This document shows positions 34,678 through 43,580 of a DNA stretch of 64,000 bases, one piece after another. The position numbers and the translations under genes are program-made. A model generated the notes under the pieces. The model was not told the origin of the DNA. It saw only the letters and a program-made list of their open reading frames with translations, and made no database searches. How positions within the stretch are numbered: the first letter of the stretch is position 1; every line of letters begins with the position of its first letter. The DNA comes from Streptomyces viridochromogenes DSM 40736 (GTDB lineage Bacteria; Actinomycetota; Actinomycetes; Streptomycetales; Streptomycetaceae), in assembly GCF_000158955.1 (NCBI RefSeq), contig NZ_GG657757.1, positions 5,721,932-5,785,931 of the forward strand, in the 5' to 3' direction.

Positions 34678-35818
34678 CCTGGAGAAGACGGACGAGCCCA
34701 TGGACGCCACCCCCAACGTCACCGAGGTAGAGACGGTCGAGGCCGCCACCGACGAGGAGGCCGTCGCCGCCATCGAGGCGCCGGTCGAGCGCGGTGAGCC
34801 GATCCTTCAGGTGCGCAACCTGGTCAAGCACTTCCCGCTGACCCAGGGCATCCTGTTCAAGCGTCAGATCGGCGCGGTCAAGGCCGTGGACGGGGTCTCC
34901 TTCGACCTCTACCAGGGCGAGACCCTCGGCATCGTGGGCGAGTCCGGCTGTGGCAAGTCCACGGTCGCCAAGCTGCTGATGATGCTGGAGAAGGCAACCG
35001 CGGGCGAGATCTTCTACAAGGGCCAGGACATCACCAAGCTGTCCGGCCGCGCCCTGAAGGCCGTACGCCGCAACATCCAGATGGTCTTCCAGGACCCGTA
35101 CACCTCGCTGAACCCCCGTATGACGGTGGGCGACATCATCGGGGAGACCTTCGAGATCCACCCCGAGGTGGCCCCGAAGGGCGATCGCCGCCGCAAGGTC
35201 CAGGACCTGCTGGACGTCGTCGGCCTCAACCCCGAGTACATCAACCGCTACCCGCACCAGTTCTCGGGCGGTCAGCGCCAGCGCATCGGCATCGCCCGGG
35301 GCCTGGCCCTGAACCCCGAGATCATCATCTGCGACGAGCCGGTCTCCGCGCTGGACGTGTCCGTCCAGGCGCAGGTCATCAACCTGATGGAGAGGCTGCA
35401 GAACGAGTTCAACCTCTCGTATCTCTTCATCGCGCACGACCTGTCGATCGTCCGGCACATCTCGGACCGGGTGGGTGTGATGTACCTGGGCAAGATGGCC
35501 GAGATCGGTACGGACACGGAGATCTACGAGCACCCGACGCACCCCTACACCCAGGCGCTACTGTCGGCGGTCCCGGTCCCCGACCCGGAGTCCCGCGAGG
35601 GCCGCGAGCGGATCATCCTCACCGGCGACGTCCCGTCCCCGGCCAATCCGCCGTCGGGCTGCCGCTTCCGCACCCGCTGCTGGAAAGCCCAGGACAAGTG
35701 CGCTGAGGAAGTGCCCCTGTTGGCGGTGCCCCAGCCTTTCAAGGGCCTGGACACCCCGGCGGCGCATGAATCGGCGTGCCACTTCGCCGAGGAAAAGGAC
35801 GTCGTCCACGCGGCCTGA
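34670..35818 (+). CDS. Peptide ABC transporter ATP-binding protein (DppF/OppF type)
   Basis: A 382-residue ATPase that overlaps the preceding gene by eight bases. A 40-residue acidic N-terminal extension precedes the ABC domain. Walker A is GESGCGKST, signature FSGGQRQR, Walker B IIICDEPVSALD, H-loop LFIAHDLSIV, then oligo_HPY with GCRFRTRCWKAQDKC and SACHF. The ATG at 34670 follows AAGGAG. It is the last gene of the importer and is followed by a strong terminator. Confidence 0.94.
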   Translation: MADLEKTDEPMDATPNVTEVETVEAATDEEAVAAIEAPVERGEPILQVRNLVKHFPLTQGILFKRQIGAVKAVDGVSFDLYQGETLGIVGESGCGKSTVAKLLMMLEKATAGEIFYKGQDITKLSGRALKAVRRNIQMVFQDPYTSLNPRMTVGDIIGETFEIHPEVAPKGDRRRKVQDLLDVVGLNPEYINRYPHQFSGGQRQRIGIARGLALNPEIIICDEPVSALDVSVQAQVINLMERLQNEFNLSYLFIAHDLSIVRHISDRVGVMYLGKMAEIGTDTEIYEHPTHPYTQALLSAVPVPDPESREGRERIILTGDVPSPANPPSGCRFRTRCWKAQDKCAEEVPLLAVPQPFKGLDTPAAHESACHFAEEKDVVHAA

Positions 35819-35846
35819 TCCCTGCACGCATGGGTCCTTGAGATGC

Positions 35847-35899
35847 CGCCGCCCGGCTGCGACAAAACCCCGTCGGGGGACTGTCGCAGCCGGGCGGCG
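35847..35899 (+). terminator. Intrinsic terminator of the peptide importer operon
   Basis: An 18-bp perfect stem, 35847-35864 with 35882-35899, both built on GCCGCCCGGCTGCGACA, enclosing a loop that itself holds CCCCGTCGGGG, so two nested stems form. Confidence 0.92.
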
Positions 35900-36278
35900 T
35901 GGCAGTGGAGAGGGCCAGTAGCGCTTCGTCAGGTTCTGCCCTGTCTGCGGCGGCTTTGTTGGGTGGGGACAGGTCGTCCGCAGGTGGTGCAGGTACCGGT
36001 CCAGCACCTCAGCAGGCCCTGGAGGAGATCGAGGATGGCACAGCCACGAGAGTGGGCCCGGGGCGTCGATCCGCGCCTGAGGGCATCGTGCACACAGACG
36101 GTCCCCGGAAATTTCCGATCAACCCACTACTCGTATCTCAGAAGTCGCCGGGGACCTGGCCGGTGCCCGACAGGTACTCCGCGAGGGAGCCCTGTCGTGG
36201 TTGACCGGTCCTATTTACAATGATTACTCCGATTATGCGAGGTGGTCAAAGGGTCCGGCGGGACCATCCCGCGCCGGC
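35900..36278. other. Convergent intergenic region
   Basis: About 380 bases with no supported gene. It includes the AT-rich perfect palindrome CGGAAATTTCCG at 36106-36117 and an AT-rich stretch at 36205-36245 that stands out from its surroundings. Several open frames exist but none has start signals or family resemblance; a decayed insertion is possible. Confidence 0.5.
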
Positions 36279-37415
36279 CTACTGCGGGGGAAGTTCGAAG
36301 CGCAGCAGTGCCCCGGCCTGGTGCGCGCGAAGTTCCGTCTCCGGCTCGATGTGCCGGACCTCGCCGCCGTCGTCGATGACGGTCTCGGTCAGTTCGTCGA
36401 TGATGTCGGGGACCTCGCGCAGCGGCTCCCCGCAGAGCGGGCAGGTCTTTCCCGAGCGCGCAAGCAGCCCGTCCCGGTCGCAGACGACGCCTGGGGCAAC
36501 CGCATCCTCGTCCACCGCCAGCGTCCGGATCGCGGCCAGCGAGGCCGCCCACAGCGTCTCGTCGAGCCCGACGGCGCCGGGCCGCCGGGCCGCCCTGGCT
36601 TCGAGGATCTCGCCGACGAGCTGTCGCTGCTCCTGGTGTGCGTGGTCGGAGACGAGCTCCCGCACCTTCTGCTTGATGTCCGCGGGCGTGGCGGTCTCGC
36701 GGTCGACGGTGAAGCTGCCGATGAGCCGGTCCCGCAGTTCGCGCGGGAGAAATTCGATGAAGACCGGTACCTCATGAGAGTGGCCGCCGACGACGAGCAG
36801 GTCGAAGCGCCCGGTCCCGAACAGCTGCTTCAGCTCGCCGATGAGCCGCCGGTAGTGCCGTTTGCTGAGCTCGTCGGCCTTGTTGCGGACCCGGTCCTCG
36901 GCGAGCCCCGCGGCGTAATTGGGCTTGCGCAGCGTACGGTCGCGGATCGTCTCCAGCTCCCGGGCCTCGTCGATGTAGTGCTCCCAGACCTGGCCGGTCC
37001 CCTTGTCCACGATGACCGCGCAGGTGCGGTAGTACTCGTCGAGCACGCCGAGCATCGGACGGACGTACGGATCGGCGTCCACCACGATGCGTTCGCGGGT
37101 GCTTCGCGGCAGCCACACCTGCTCGTAGACGCCGTTGCCGCTGCAGGAGAAGACGGCGACAGCGCCCGGTCTGTGGGGCTCCTCCTCGAGCGATTTCCCG
37201 ATCTTCGCGATGTCGTCGCGGAGCGAGAGCCGCGCGGCGTGCTCAAGTGAGCGATCCTCCGCGAGGGGCCGGATGCGGTCCAGCAGGCTCGCCACCCGGG
37301 TCAGGAGCGCGCGGTGGCCCGTCCTGTCCGGTTCCGCGGGGATGTAGAGCGAGACCAACGGAAGTCCGTTTCCGTCCAGCCGGAGAATTCGATCGACCTG
37401 GTCTTGCGTGATCAT
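36279..37415 (-). CDS. aRF1/Vms1-like (baeRF) domain protein
   Basis: A 378-residue protein with the eRF1-like fold. An N-terminal domain (LVSLYIPAEPDRTGHRALLT) is followed by a middle RNase-H-like domain with LLVVGGHSHEVPVFIEFLPRELRDRLIG near 215-245, and a short C-terminal part with CPLCG (residues near 320), a mini-zinc-like CXXC seen in archaeal release factor 1 and relatives. In place of GGQ the loop reads NYAAGLAEDRVRNKADELSKRHYRRL. Yeast Vms1, of the same superfamily, releases peptides from stalled ribosomes; a role in ribosome rescue or dormancy is inferred. The ATG at 37415 follows GAGGAGCGG. Confidence 0.78.
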   Translation of the reverse strand: MITQDQVDRILRLDGNGLPLVSLYIPAEPDRTGHRALLTRVASLLDRIRPLAEDRSLEHAARLSLRDDIAKIGKSLEEEPHRPGAVAVFSCSGNGVYEQVWLPRSTRERIVVDADPYVRPMLGVLDEYYRTCAVIVDKGTGQVWEHYIDEARELETIRDRTLRKPNYAAGLAEDRVRNKADELSKRHYRRLIGELKQLFGTGRFDLLVVGGHSHEVPVFIEFLPRELRDRLIGSFTVDRETATPADIKQKVRELVSDHAHQEQRQLVGEILEARAARRPGAVGLDETLWAASLAAIRTLAVDEDAVAPGVVCDRDGLLARSGKTCPLCGEPLREVPDIIDELTETVIDDGGEVRHIEPETELRAHQAGALLRFELPPQ

Positions 37416-37537
37416 CACCGCTCCTCGCGCTCCGAGCCTCGCTCCGCCCCGTTCCAGGTAACGCGGTGGGCGCGGGAGCAGCAACCGCAGCGTGACTCCG
37501 TTCAGTCACTCCGGGCCGCCCGCGCCGGGCGGGTCAG

Positions 37538-37581
37538 GCGCCACCAGGCCCGGGCGGGGGATTCCCCGGGCCTGGTGGCGC
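37538..37581. terminator. Strong orphan hairpin
   Basis: GCGCCACCAGGCCCGGG (37538-37554) pairs perfectly over 17 bp with 37565-37581. No complete gene ends at it on either strand, which fits a neighbouring gene having been lost. Confidence 0.7.
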
Positions 37582-38002
37582 GCGGCCGTCCTGCACTCCG
37601 GGCGCAGTACGCCCGATCCACAACGGCCTCTGAGTCGACGAGTTCCCGATCTTCACTCCCTCGGGTGAGCCTGGTCCCCATCCGTCAGTGACATGCCCAG
37701 ATCAACGTCCACTGATCCAGACGAAAGTCTGCTTCAGGGCGGGCGCTCAACTGCCCATTCGATGCGTGGGGCTTCCGAGGTGACTGCGCAGAAGCAAAGA
37801 CAGGGTCAAGCCGCCCTCGCGAACCCGTGCTTCTCCGGGAACCGCAGTCCGTCCTCGTTGCGGGAGAGGACAACGGTCTCGATCGCCTTGGAAGTCCCCA
37901 CAAACCGCTGCGAACTGCGTTAACACGCAGGCAACTTCGCTGACCCGGTCCCGATATACGGACACGTCAGGCTGATCAGCGTACGGCCGTGCGGGTGCCG
38001 TA
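37582..38002. other. Low-GC intergenic region with a possible gene remnant
   Basis: About 420 bases with G+C visibly below the surroundings. On the minus strand a 28-codon stretch ending at 37806 (GTSKAIETVVLSRNEDGLRF and on) looks protein-like but has a stop just upstream and no ribosome binding site, so it is probably a remnant. Confidence 0.4.
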
Positions 38003-38038
38003 GACGGGCCGGGGCGCGCCATGTCGCCCCGGCCCGTC
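38003..38038 (-). terminator. Intrinsic terminator of the S9 peptidase gene
   Basis: GACGGGCCGGGGCG (38003-38016) pairs perfectly with 38025-38038; it lies 27 bases beyond the minus-strand stop of the peptidase. Confidence 0.88.
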
Positions 38039-38064
38039 GCCGTGTCCGGGAACCGGCCGGCCGG

Positions 38065-40188
38065 TCAGGAACCGGTGAGGCCCAGGGAACGCTTCAGGAA
38101 GTCGACCTGGAGGAGCAGCAGGTTCTCCGCGACCTGTTCCTGCGGGGTGATGTGGGTGACCCCGGACAGGGGCAGCACCTCGTGCGGGCGGCCGGCGGCC
38201 AGGAGGGCCGAGGAGAGGCGCAGGGCGTGGGCGACGACCACGTTGTCGTCGGCGAGACCGTGCACGACCATCAGGGGGCGGTGCGGCTCGGCGGGGGAGG
38301 ACAGCCCGTCGGCGGTCACCAGAGAGCTCCCGGCGTACGACTCCGGGTGCCGCGCCGGGTCGCCGAGGTAGCGCTCCGTGTAGTGCGTGTCGTAGAGACG
38401 CCAGTCCGTCACCGGCGCCCCCGCGATCCCGGCGTGGAAGACGTCCGGCCGGCGCAGCACCGCGAGGCCCGCCAGCCAGCCGCCGAAGGACCAGCCGCGG
38501 ATCGCCACCCGGTTCAGATCCAGCGGATACCGCTTCGCGAGGTCCTGCAAGGCCTCCACCTGGTCGTCCAGGGACAGGGTGAAGTCGTGGTGGATCCCCT
38601 TCTCCCAGGCGGGTGAGCGGCCCGGTGTGCCCCGGCCGTCCGCGACGATCACCGCGAACCCCTGGTCCGCGAACCACTGCGAGGTGAGGTACGGGTTGTG
38701 GGCCGCGAGCACCCGCTGGCCGTGCGGCCCGCCGTACGGGTCCATCAGCACCGGCAGGGGGGTGTCACCGGCGTAGTCCCGAGGCATAAGCACGGCGCAC
38801 GGGATGCGGCGTGCGCCCCCCTCGGTGAGCGTCACGCGGGGGGACATACCGGGGTCTTCGGCATATGAGGGGACAGTCGCGATCGCCTTTCCGCCACGCA
38901 GGACCCGCACCCGCGAACCTGGCCGATCCAGCGTCGCCGAGACCAGGACGATCACGCCCCCGGCGCGCACCGCCGCGTGCACGCCCGGCTCCTGCGACAC
39001 CCGCTCCACGCCCAGCTCGTTGACCCGGTACACATGTACCTGGCCCGTCTCCGCCTCCGCGGCCTCCTCGCCCGCCGACGCCGAGACCAGCACGTCGTGG
39101 TCGGAGACGTCCAGCACGGCCCGGACGTGCAACTGCGCTCCCGTGAGCGGCCGGTCCCCGACCGCCAGCACCCGCGCACCGCCCTCGTCCGCGATCCGGA
39201 CCAGCTGCCCCGCCGGACTCCAGCACGGCACCCCGGGGAAAAGATCAAGCCAAGTTCGATCTTCGTCGGCGTGCACCATCCGCGTCGCGCCCGACTCCGG
39301 ATCCACCGCCAGGATCAGCTGACCGCGCTGGTCGCGCGCCTGTACGAGCAGCAGCGGCGCGCCCGCCGCTGACCAGTGCACACGCGCCAGATACGGGTAC
39401 CGCGCCCGGTCCCAGGCGACCTCCGTGCGCATCCCGTCCAGGCCGATGACGAACAGCCGTACGTCCGCGTTGCCCGTGCCCGCCGCCGGGTACGCCACCC
39501 GCTGCGGCTCGCGTTCCGGGTGCGCCGGGTCGGAGATCCACCACCGCTGCACCGGCGTGTCGTCCACGCGTGCCACGAGCAGCCGGTCCGACTCAGGGGC
39601 CCACCAGAAGCCGCGCGACCGGTCCATCTCCTCGGCCGCGATGAACTCGGCCAGTCCATATGAGACATTCTCGGAATCCGGCTCGGCGAGCGCCCGGTCG
39701 CCGTCCCCCTCGGCGCCCACGACGCGCAGGGCACCCTGGGCGACGTAGGCGATGTGCCGCCCGTCGGGCGCCGGACGCGGGTCGATCACCGGCCCCGGAG
39801 CGGGCAGTTCACGCGCCGTCCCGGCCTGCAGCTCGGCCGCGAAAAGCCGCCCTGACAAGGCGAAAGAGGCCAACTCGACAGCCTTGTCGGTGGCGTACCC
39901 GACGATGCCGGCCCCGCCCTCGCGACTGCGTTCTCGCCGGGCGCGTTCCTCGGGCGAGAGGTCCTCCGAGGCACCGCCCAGCAAGCTGCGCGGGTCGGCG
40001 GCGACGCGCTCGCGGCCCTGCTCCGTGTCGAGGACCCACAGCGAACTCGCCCGGTCCGTACCGGAACCAGAGCGAAGGAACACGACTCGTGAACCGTCGG
40101 GCGCCACAGTGAACGAACGCGGCGCGCCGAGCGTGAAGCGCTGGGTACGGGCGTGCCGTCGGGGGAAGGAGTCAGGCTCGGTCGTCAT
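38065..40188 (-). CDS. S9-family serine peptidase (DPP IV/prolyl oligopeptidase type)
   Basis: A 707-residue protein: beta-propeller of the DPPIV_N type (about 1-450) and an alpha/beta-hydrolase peptidase domain. The nucleophile elbow is GWSFGGW, the acid and His lie in VHGLADDNVVVAHALRL and GVTHI near the C terminus. There is no signal peptide, so it acts in the cytosol on imported peptides, cleaving after Pro or Ala by family analogy. Placing it a few genes from the peptide importer fits peptide use. The ATG at 40188 is preferred; a longer frame extends to 40371 but overlaps the promoter of the next gene. Confidence 0.9.
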   Translation of the reverse strand: MTTEPDSFPRRHARTQRFTLGAPRSFTVAPDGSRVVFLRSGSGTDRASSLWVLDTEQGRERVAADPRSLLGGASEDLSPEERARRERSREGGAGIVGYATDKAVELASFALSGRLFAAELQAGTARELPAPGPVIDPRPAPDGRHIAYVAQGALRVVGAEGDGDRALAEPDSENVSYGLAEFIAAEEMDRSRGFWWAPESDRLLVARVDDTPVQRWWISDPAHPEREPQRVAYPAAGTGNADVRLFVIGLDGMRTEVAWDRARYPYLARVHWSAAGAPLLLVQARDQRGQLILAVDPESGATRMVHADEDRTWLDLFPGVPCWSPAGQLVRIADEGGARVLAVGDRPLTGAQLHVRAVLDVSDHDVLVSASAGEEAAEAETGQVHVYRVNELGVERVSQEPGVHAAVRAGGVIVLVSATLDRPGSRVRVLRGGKAIATVPSYAEDPGMSPRVTLTEGGARRIPCAVLMPRDYAGDTPLPVLMDPYGGPHGQRVLAAHNPYLTSQWFADQGFAVIVADGRGTPGRSPAWEKGIHHDFTLSLDDQVEALQDLAKRYPLDLNRVAIRGWSFGGWLAGLAVLRRPDVFHAGIAGAPVTDWRLYDTHYTERYLGDPARHPESYAGSSLVTADGLSSPAEPHRPLMVVHGLADDNVVVAHALRLSSALLAAGRPHEVLPLSGVTHITPQEQVAENLLLLQVDFLKRSLGLTGS

Positions 40189-40364
40189 GCCCTGACCATA
40201 TTGGCCATGCGCCCCCTTGTGCGGCCATGCGCCGATCGATGCGCACGGACGGATAGTTATGATCAATGTCGCATAGTGGGTATGAACCTGCTGGCTGCTG
40301 TACGGATTTAATGCCCCCATAGTCCGACCCCCGCGCCCCTGTGGATCTTTGGAGGTGAACCGCC

Positions 40365-40559
40365 GTGGCACTCTCGATTTCGGCGGTGGTGCTGCTGGCG
40401 ATCATCGTCTTCCTGCTGATCAAGAAATCAGGACTGAAGGCGGGTCATGCGATCGTCTGCATGCTGCTCGGCTTCTACCTCGCCTCCTCGACCGTCGCTC
40501 CCACGATCAGCGAGCTGACGACGAACATCGCGGGCATGATCGGCAGCATCAAGTTCTGA
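40365..40559 (+). CDS. Small two-helix membrane protein
   Basis: A 64-residue protein starting at GTG with a near-ideal TGGAGGTGAACC ribosome binding site. Two hydrophobic segments (about 3-20 and 30-48) are split by a KKSGLKAGH loop; the C terminus is short and polar. It belongs to a Streptomyces-specific family without assigned function. The gene opens the accessory block and is divergent from the S9 peptidase. Confidence 0.75.
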   Translation: MALSISAVVLLAIIVFLLIKKSGLKAGHAIVCMLLGFYLASSTVAPTISELTTNIAGMIGSIKF

Positions 40560-40628
40560 GCGCCGTGGCTTCCGGCCGAGAGCCCGGGGACCCGGGGCCC
40601 CCGGCCGGAGCACATGCCTCGTTTCGCC

Positions 40629-40838
40629 TCAGGACCCGACCGCGTACGGCACGAAGTCGGCCCACGCGGCAGGGGTGAAGGCCAGTCGGGGACCCTCGAC
40701 GTTCTTCGAGTCACGGAGGTGGACGGTGCCGGGCTGGGTGGCGAGCTCTACGCACGAGTCGCCCTCACTGCTGCTGCTGTAGCTGCTCTTGAACCACGCC
40801 AGCTCGGATGCGCCCCCGGACGAGATCTTGCGGCTCAT
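40629..40838 (-). CDS. DUF397 protein
   Basis: A 69-residue DUF397 protein with the family sequence SELAWFKSSYSSSSEGDSCVELA ... VHLRDSKNVEGPRLAFTPAAWADFV. It overlaps the XRE gene by four bases. In Streptomyces DUF397 proteins pair with XRE/DUF5753 regulators (as in the Scr1/Scr2 and related developmental pairs); the small protein counteracts its partner, in the manner of a toxin-antitoxin-like pair. Confidence 0.93.
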   Translation of the reverse strand: MSRKISSGGASELAWFKSSYSSSSEGDSCVELATQPGTVHLRDSKNVEGPRLAFTPAAWADFVPYAVGS

Positions 40839-41719
40839 GTCTCCCCCAGCAGTTGCTCGATGAATGAGGCCGACTCACGCGGCGTGAGGGCCTGCGCCCG
40901 GATGATGCCATACCGGAGTTCCAGGATACGGAGCTGCCTGGGCTCGGACACCGGTCGGCCGTTGGCGACCGCCGGCGAGCGTCCCACCATGGAGCCGTCG
41001 TCGAACTTCAGCACCTCGATTCCGCCTGCCAGACCGGCGTGCTCCTCCCGGTCCATCGGCATCACTTGCAGCTCGACGTTGCGCAACTGCCCGACCTCCA
41101 GCAGGTGTTCGAGTTGCTGTCGCAGCCGTGTCCTTCCTCCCAGAGGGCGCCGAAGTGCCCATTCCTCCAGGACGAAGCTGAGTTCAGGCGCTGGGTCCCG
41201 CTCGAAGACGGCCTTGCGGGCCACGCGCGCGGAGATGAACCGCTCCACTTCCTCCGCCGAGTAGGCGGGGCGCCTCATGAGGAGCAGTCCGCGCGCGTAA
41301 TCAGGCGTCTGCAACAGCCCGTGGACGTTCAGCGGATCGTAGAGCTGAAGCTCCACCGCCCGAGCCTCCAGCTGCGCCAGGTCCCGCACCTTCTTCGGGT
41401 ACCTGACCCTCCTCACGTCCTCCTTCATCGCCGCGACAAGCCCCCCGGCGCACAGCACCTCGTCCGCCGTGTCCAGATACTCGGGCCGGGGGATCCGCTT
41501 GCCGCTCTCGATCTTGTAGACGAGGTCCTCGCCGTACCCGACCGCCAGGGCGAAGTCGCCGACCCGGATGCCGGCCGCTTCCCGGCGGAGCCTCAACTGC
41601 CGCCCCACGGTGGCCACCACCGCGAGCGCCCAGTCGTCGTCCGGGTCCACCTCCCAGCCCGGCTCCTCCGTCTGCTCCGCCTCGGTCCTGACCCGCACAG
41701 CCTCACCGTTCACCGACAT
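40835..41719 (-). CDS. XRE-family regulator with DUF5753 (Scr1-type)
   Basis: A 294-residue protein: helix-turn-helix at about 45-100 (LRLRREAAGIRVGDFALAVGYGEDLVYKIESGKRIP) and a DUF5753 domain at about 115-290 with LEARAVELQLYDPLNVHGLLQTPDYARGLL and FERDPAPELSFVLEEWALRRPLGG. DUF5753 is the effector half of Scr1-like regulators that work with DUF397 partners. The ATG at 41719 follows GAGGGGCGCGC; an earlier start at 41833 adds a leader without conservation. It diverges from the HATPase gene at 41874, completing the common DUF397-XRE-HATPase trio. Confidence 0.93.
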   Translation of the reverse strand: MSVNGEAVRVRTEAEQTEEPGWEVDPDDDWALAVVATVGRQLRLRREAAGIRVGDFALAVGYGEDLVYKIESGKRIPRPEYLDTADEVLCAGGLVAAMKEDVRRVRYPKKVRDLAQLEARAVELQLYDPLNVHGLLQTPDYARGLLLMRRPAYSAEEVERFISARVARKAVFERDPAPELSFVLEEWALRRPLGGRTRLRQQLEHLLEVGQLRNVELQVMPMDREEHAGLAGGIEVLKFDDGSMVGRSPAVANGRPVSEPRQLRILELRYGIIRAQALTPRESASFIEQLLGET

Positions 41720-41873
41720 GCGCGCCCCTCCTTGGTGCCGCCTCGTACCGTCGCGCCCCGCCCGCCGGGACCGCCTGGACAGTCCGGACAGCACCGGACA
41801 AGCCCTGGACGGTAGCTCTACGTAGCGGGGCAATCACGCATCACGGTACGACCGGTCGGCCACGCTGAGTGAC

Positions 41874-42356
41874 GTGAATCAGGAAACTCAGAAATCCGCC
41901 GAGCCCGGGACGCGCCCCGGTTCCGGCGGCGAGGTACGCAACTTCACCGTGCTGCTGTCGTCCACTCCGCGCGGTGCCCGTCTCGCCCGCCTGCTCACCG
42001 TGGACGCGCTCCGGAGCTGGGGGCTCCCGCACGAGAGGGCGAGCCACGTCGTCGCCGAACTGGCCGCCAACGCGGCCACCCACGGCCGTCTGCCCGGCCG
42101 CAGCTTCCGCGTGACCCTCTACGTGGTCGGCGCCACGCTCCGTATCGAGGTCACCGACGCGCGCGGCGACCGGCTGCCCGTGCTCCGAGCCGCCGGTGAC
42201 GTGGCCGAGTCGGGCCGGGGCCTGCTGCTCGTAGAGGCGCTGGCCGACCGCTGGGGTGTGACCGAAGGGCGTTTCCCGCGCAAGACCGTCTGGGCCGAAC
42301 TGGCCTTCACGCCGCCGGAACCCGTGCCCTCGCGCTCCGGTGCCGTCGGCGACTGA
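41874..42356 (+). CDS. RsbW-like ATP-binding protein of the DUF397/XRE trio
   Basis: A 160-residue GHKL-fold protein with the N box VAELAANAATHGRLPGRSF and a shortened G-box GRGLLLVEALADRWGVT, ending in PRKTVWAELAF. N terminus Gly-rich. In streptomycetes such genes sit opposite XRE/DUF397 pairs (bldB/abaA-like and whiJ-like loci) and probably act together with them in developmental switching. The start is a GTG at 41874. Confidence 0.9.
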   Translation: MNQETQKSAEPGTRPGSGGEVRNFTVLLSSTPRGARLARLLTVDALRSWGLPHERASHVVAELAANAATHGRLPGRSFRVTLYVVGATLRIEVTDARGDRLPVLRAAGDVAESGRGLLLVEALADRWGVTEGRFPRKTVWAELAFTPPEPVPSRSGAVGD

Positions 42357-42585
42357 AAGGCGAAGAACCCCCGAGGGAAAGAACCCCTGCCAAGCCCCAC
42401 CCCTCCCGCCCGCGTCCCGTGCTCACTCGCGCGGGTGAACCTCCCCGGACCGGCTGGATTTCGCGGCCCTCGAGGCCCGACGCTCAGCCCAACGCACCAC
42501 CACAACCGCAGACATGCGACGGCCCCCGCCGGGACGGCAATCCCAGTGCGAGGGCCTGACCACCGAGGAAGATAGAGGCTTCCCG

Positions 42586-43528
42586 ATGGGTACCCAGGAC
42601 CCTAGCGTGCCCCCGCACGCCCAGACCCGCGTTGCGGGCAACAAGCACCCGAACCGGCGGCCCGGCGCGGCCCACCGCACCGGCGGGCTCCAGCACGACA
42701 ACACCCGCCACACCACCCGCTTCACGGTGATCGGCAATCACCTGGCCCAGCACGGGGAGCTCTCGCTCCTCGCCATCGGGCTCGGCACACATCTCCAGTC
42801 GCTGCCGAAAGGCGCCCCCGCCGACATCAAGACCCTCGCCGCCCGGTTCCCCGAGGGAGCCACCCGCATCGCCGCCGCCCTGCGCGAGCTGGAGGCCCAC
42901 GGCTACCTGCGCCGCGAACGCGTCCGCACCGCCACCGGCCGCATCATCACTCGCACGATCTCTTGCAACCAGCCGGCGTCAGCCCACCACCGTCCAGAAG
43001 CCCCCGCTGGGGCCGTACCGCAGCGGCGTGAGGCGTGCGAGGACAGCGGGACGCACCACGCCCCGACGGCACGTGAGAAGCGCGGGCGGAACGGGGCCGC
43101 GGCAACGCCCCGCAAGCCCCTCCCGGCCGTACCGACCCCCGCACACCCCGCCCCCGCGCTCCTCCAAGCCGCCACCGACCTCCTCGCGGACCTCCGCCGC
43201 CACGACTCCCGGGCTGCTCCTGTCCGCCTGCGACACCGCCCACCTCGCCCCGGCGTCGCCGCTGCTGGAGCGGGACGTCACCCCCGCAGCCGTACGCGGT
43301 GCCCTGACCGCCGACCTCCCGCCCGAGGGCGTACGCCGCCCGGTCGCCCTCCTGGCCCACCGCCTCGCCGCCCAGCTCCCGCCTCCGCCCCCGTTCCGGG
43401 CACCGGCCGGCCCGCAGCCGCCCCGGTACCCGATGCGGAACTGCGACGGCTGCGACCGCGCCTTCCGCTCCCCCGCCCCCAGCACGCACTGCCGCGACTG
43501 CCGCTCTGACCTCGAGGAGGCCGCCTAG
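42586..43528 (+). pseudogene. Helix-turn-helix protein gene with a single-base frameshift
   Basis: The N-terminal half reads as a streptomycete winged-helix protein (TRFTVIGNHLAQHGELSLLA ... IAAALRELEAHGYLRRERVRT) up to LRRHDSR. From there the family's C-terminal part, LLLSACDTAHLAP through a CDGCDRAFRSPAPSTHCRDCR zinc ribbon, continues one frame over. Removing one G of the GGG at 43211-43213 restores a 313-residue protein of the usual type. It is either a true frameshift mutation or an error in the sequence. Confidence 0.85.
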
Positions 43529-43580
43529 CATGAACGTGACGATCCTTGCCCCTGGGCACAGACGACGAGGAGCGAGCGCC

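Noticed and set aside
35899..36204. 101-codon open frame after the peptide importer
   Set aside because: It starts inside the terminator stem region, has weak start signals and unstructured composition.
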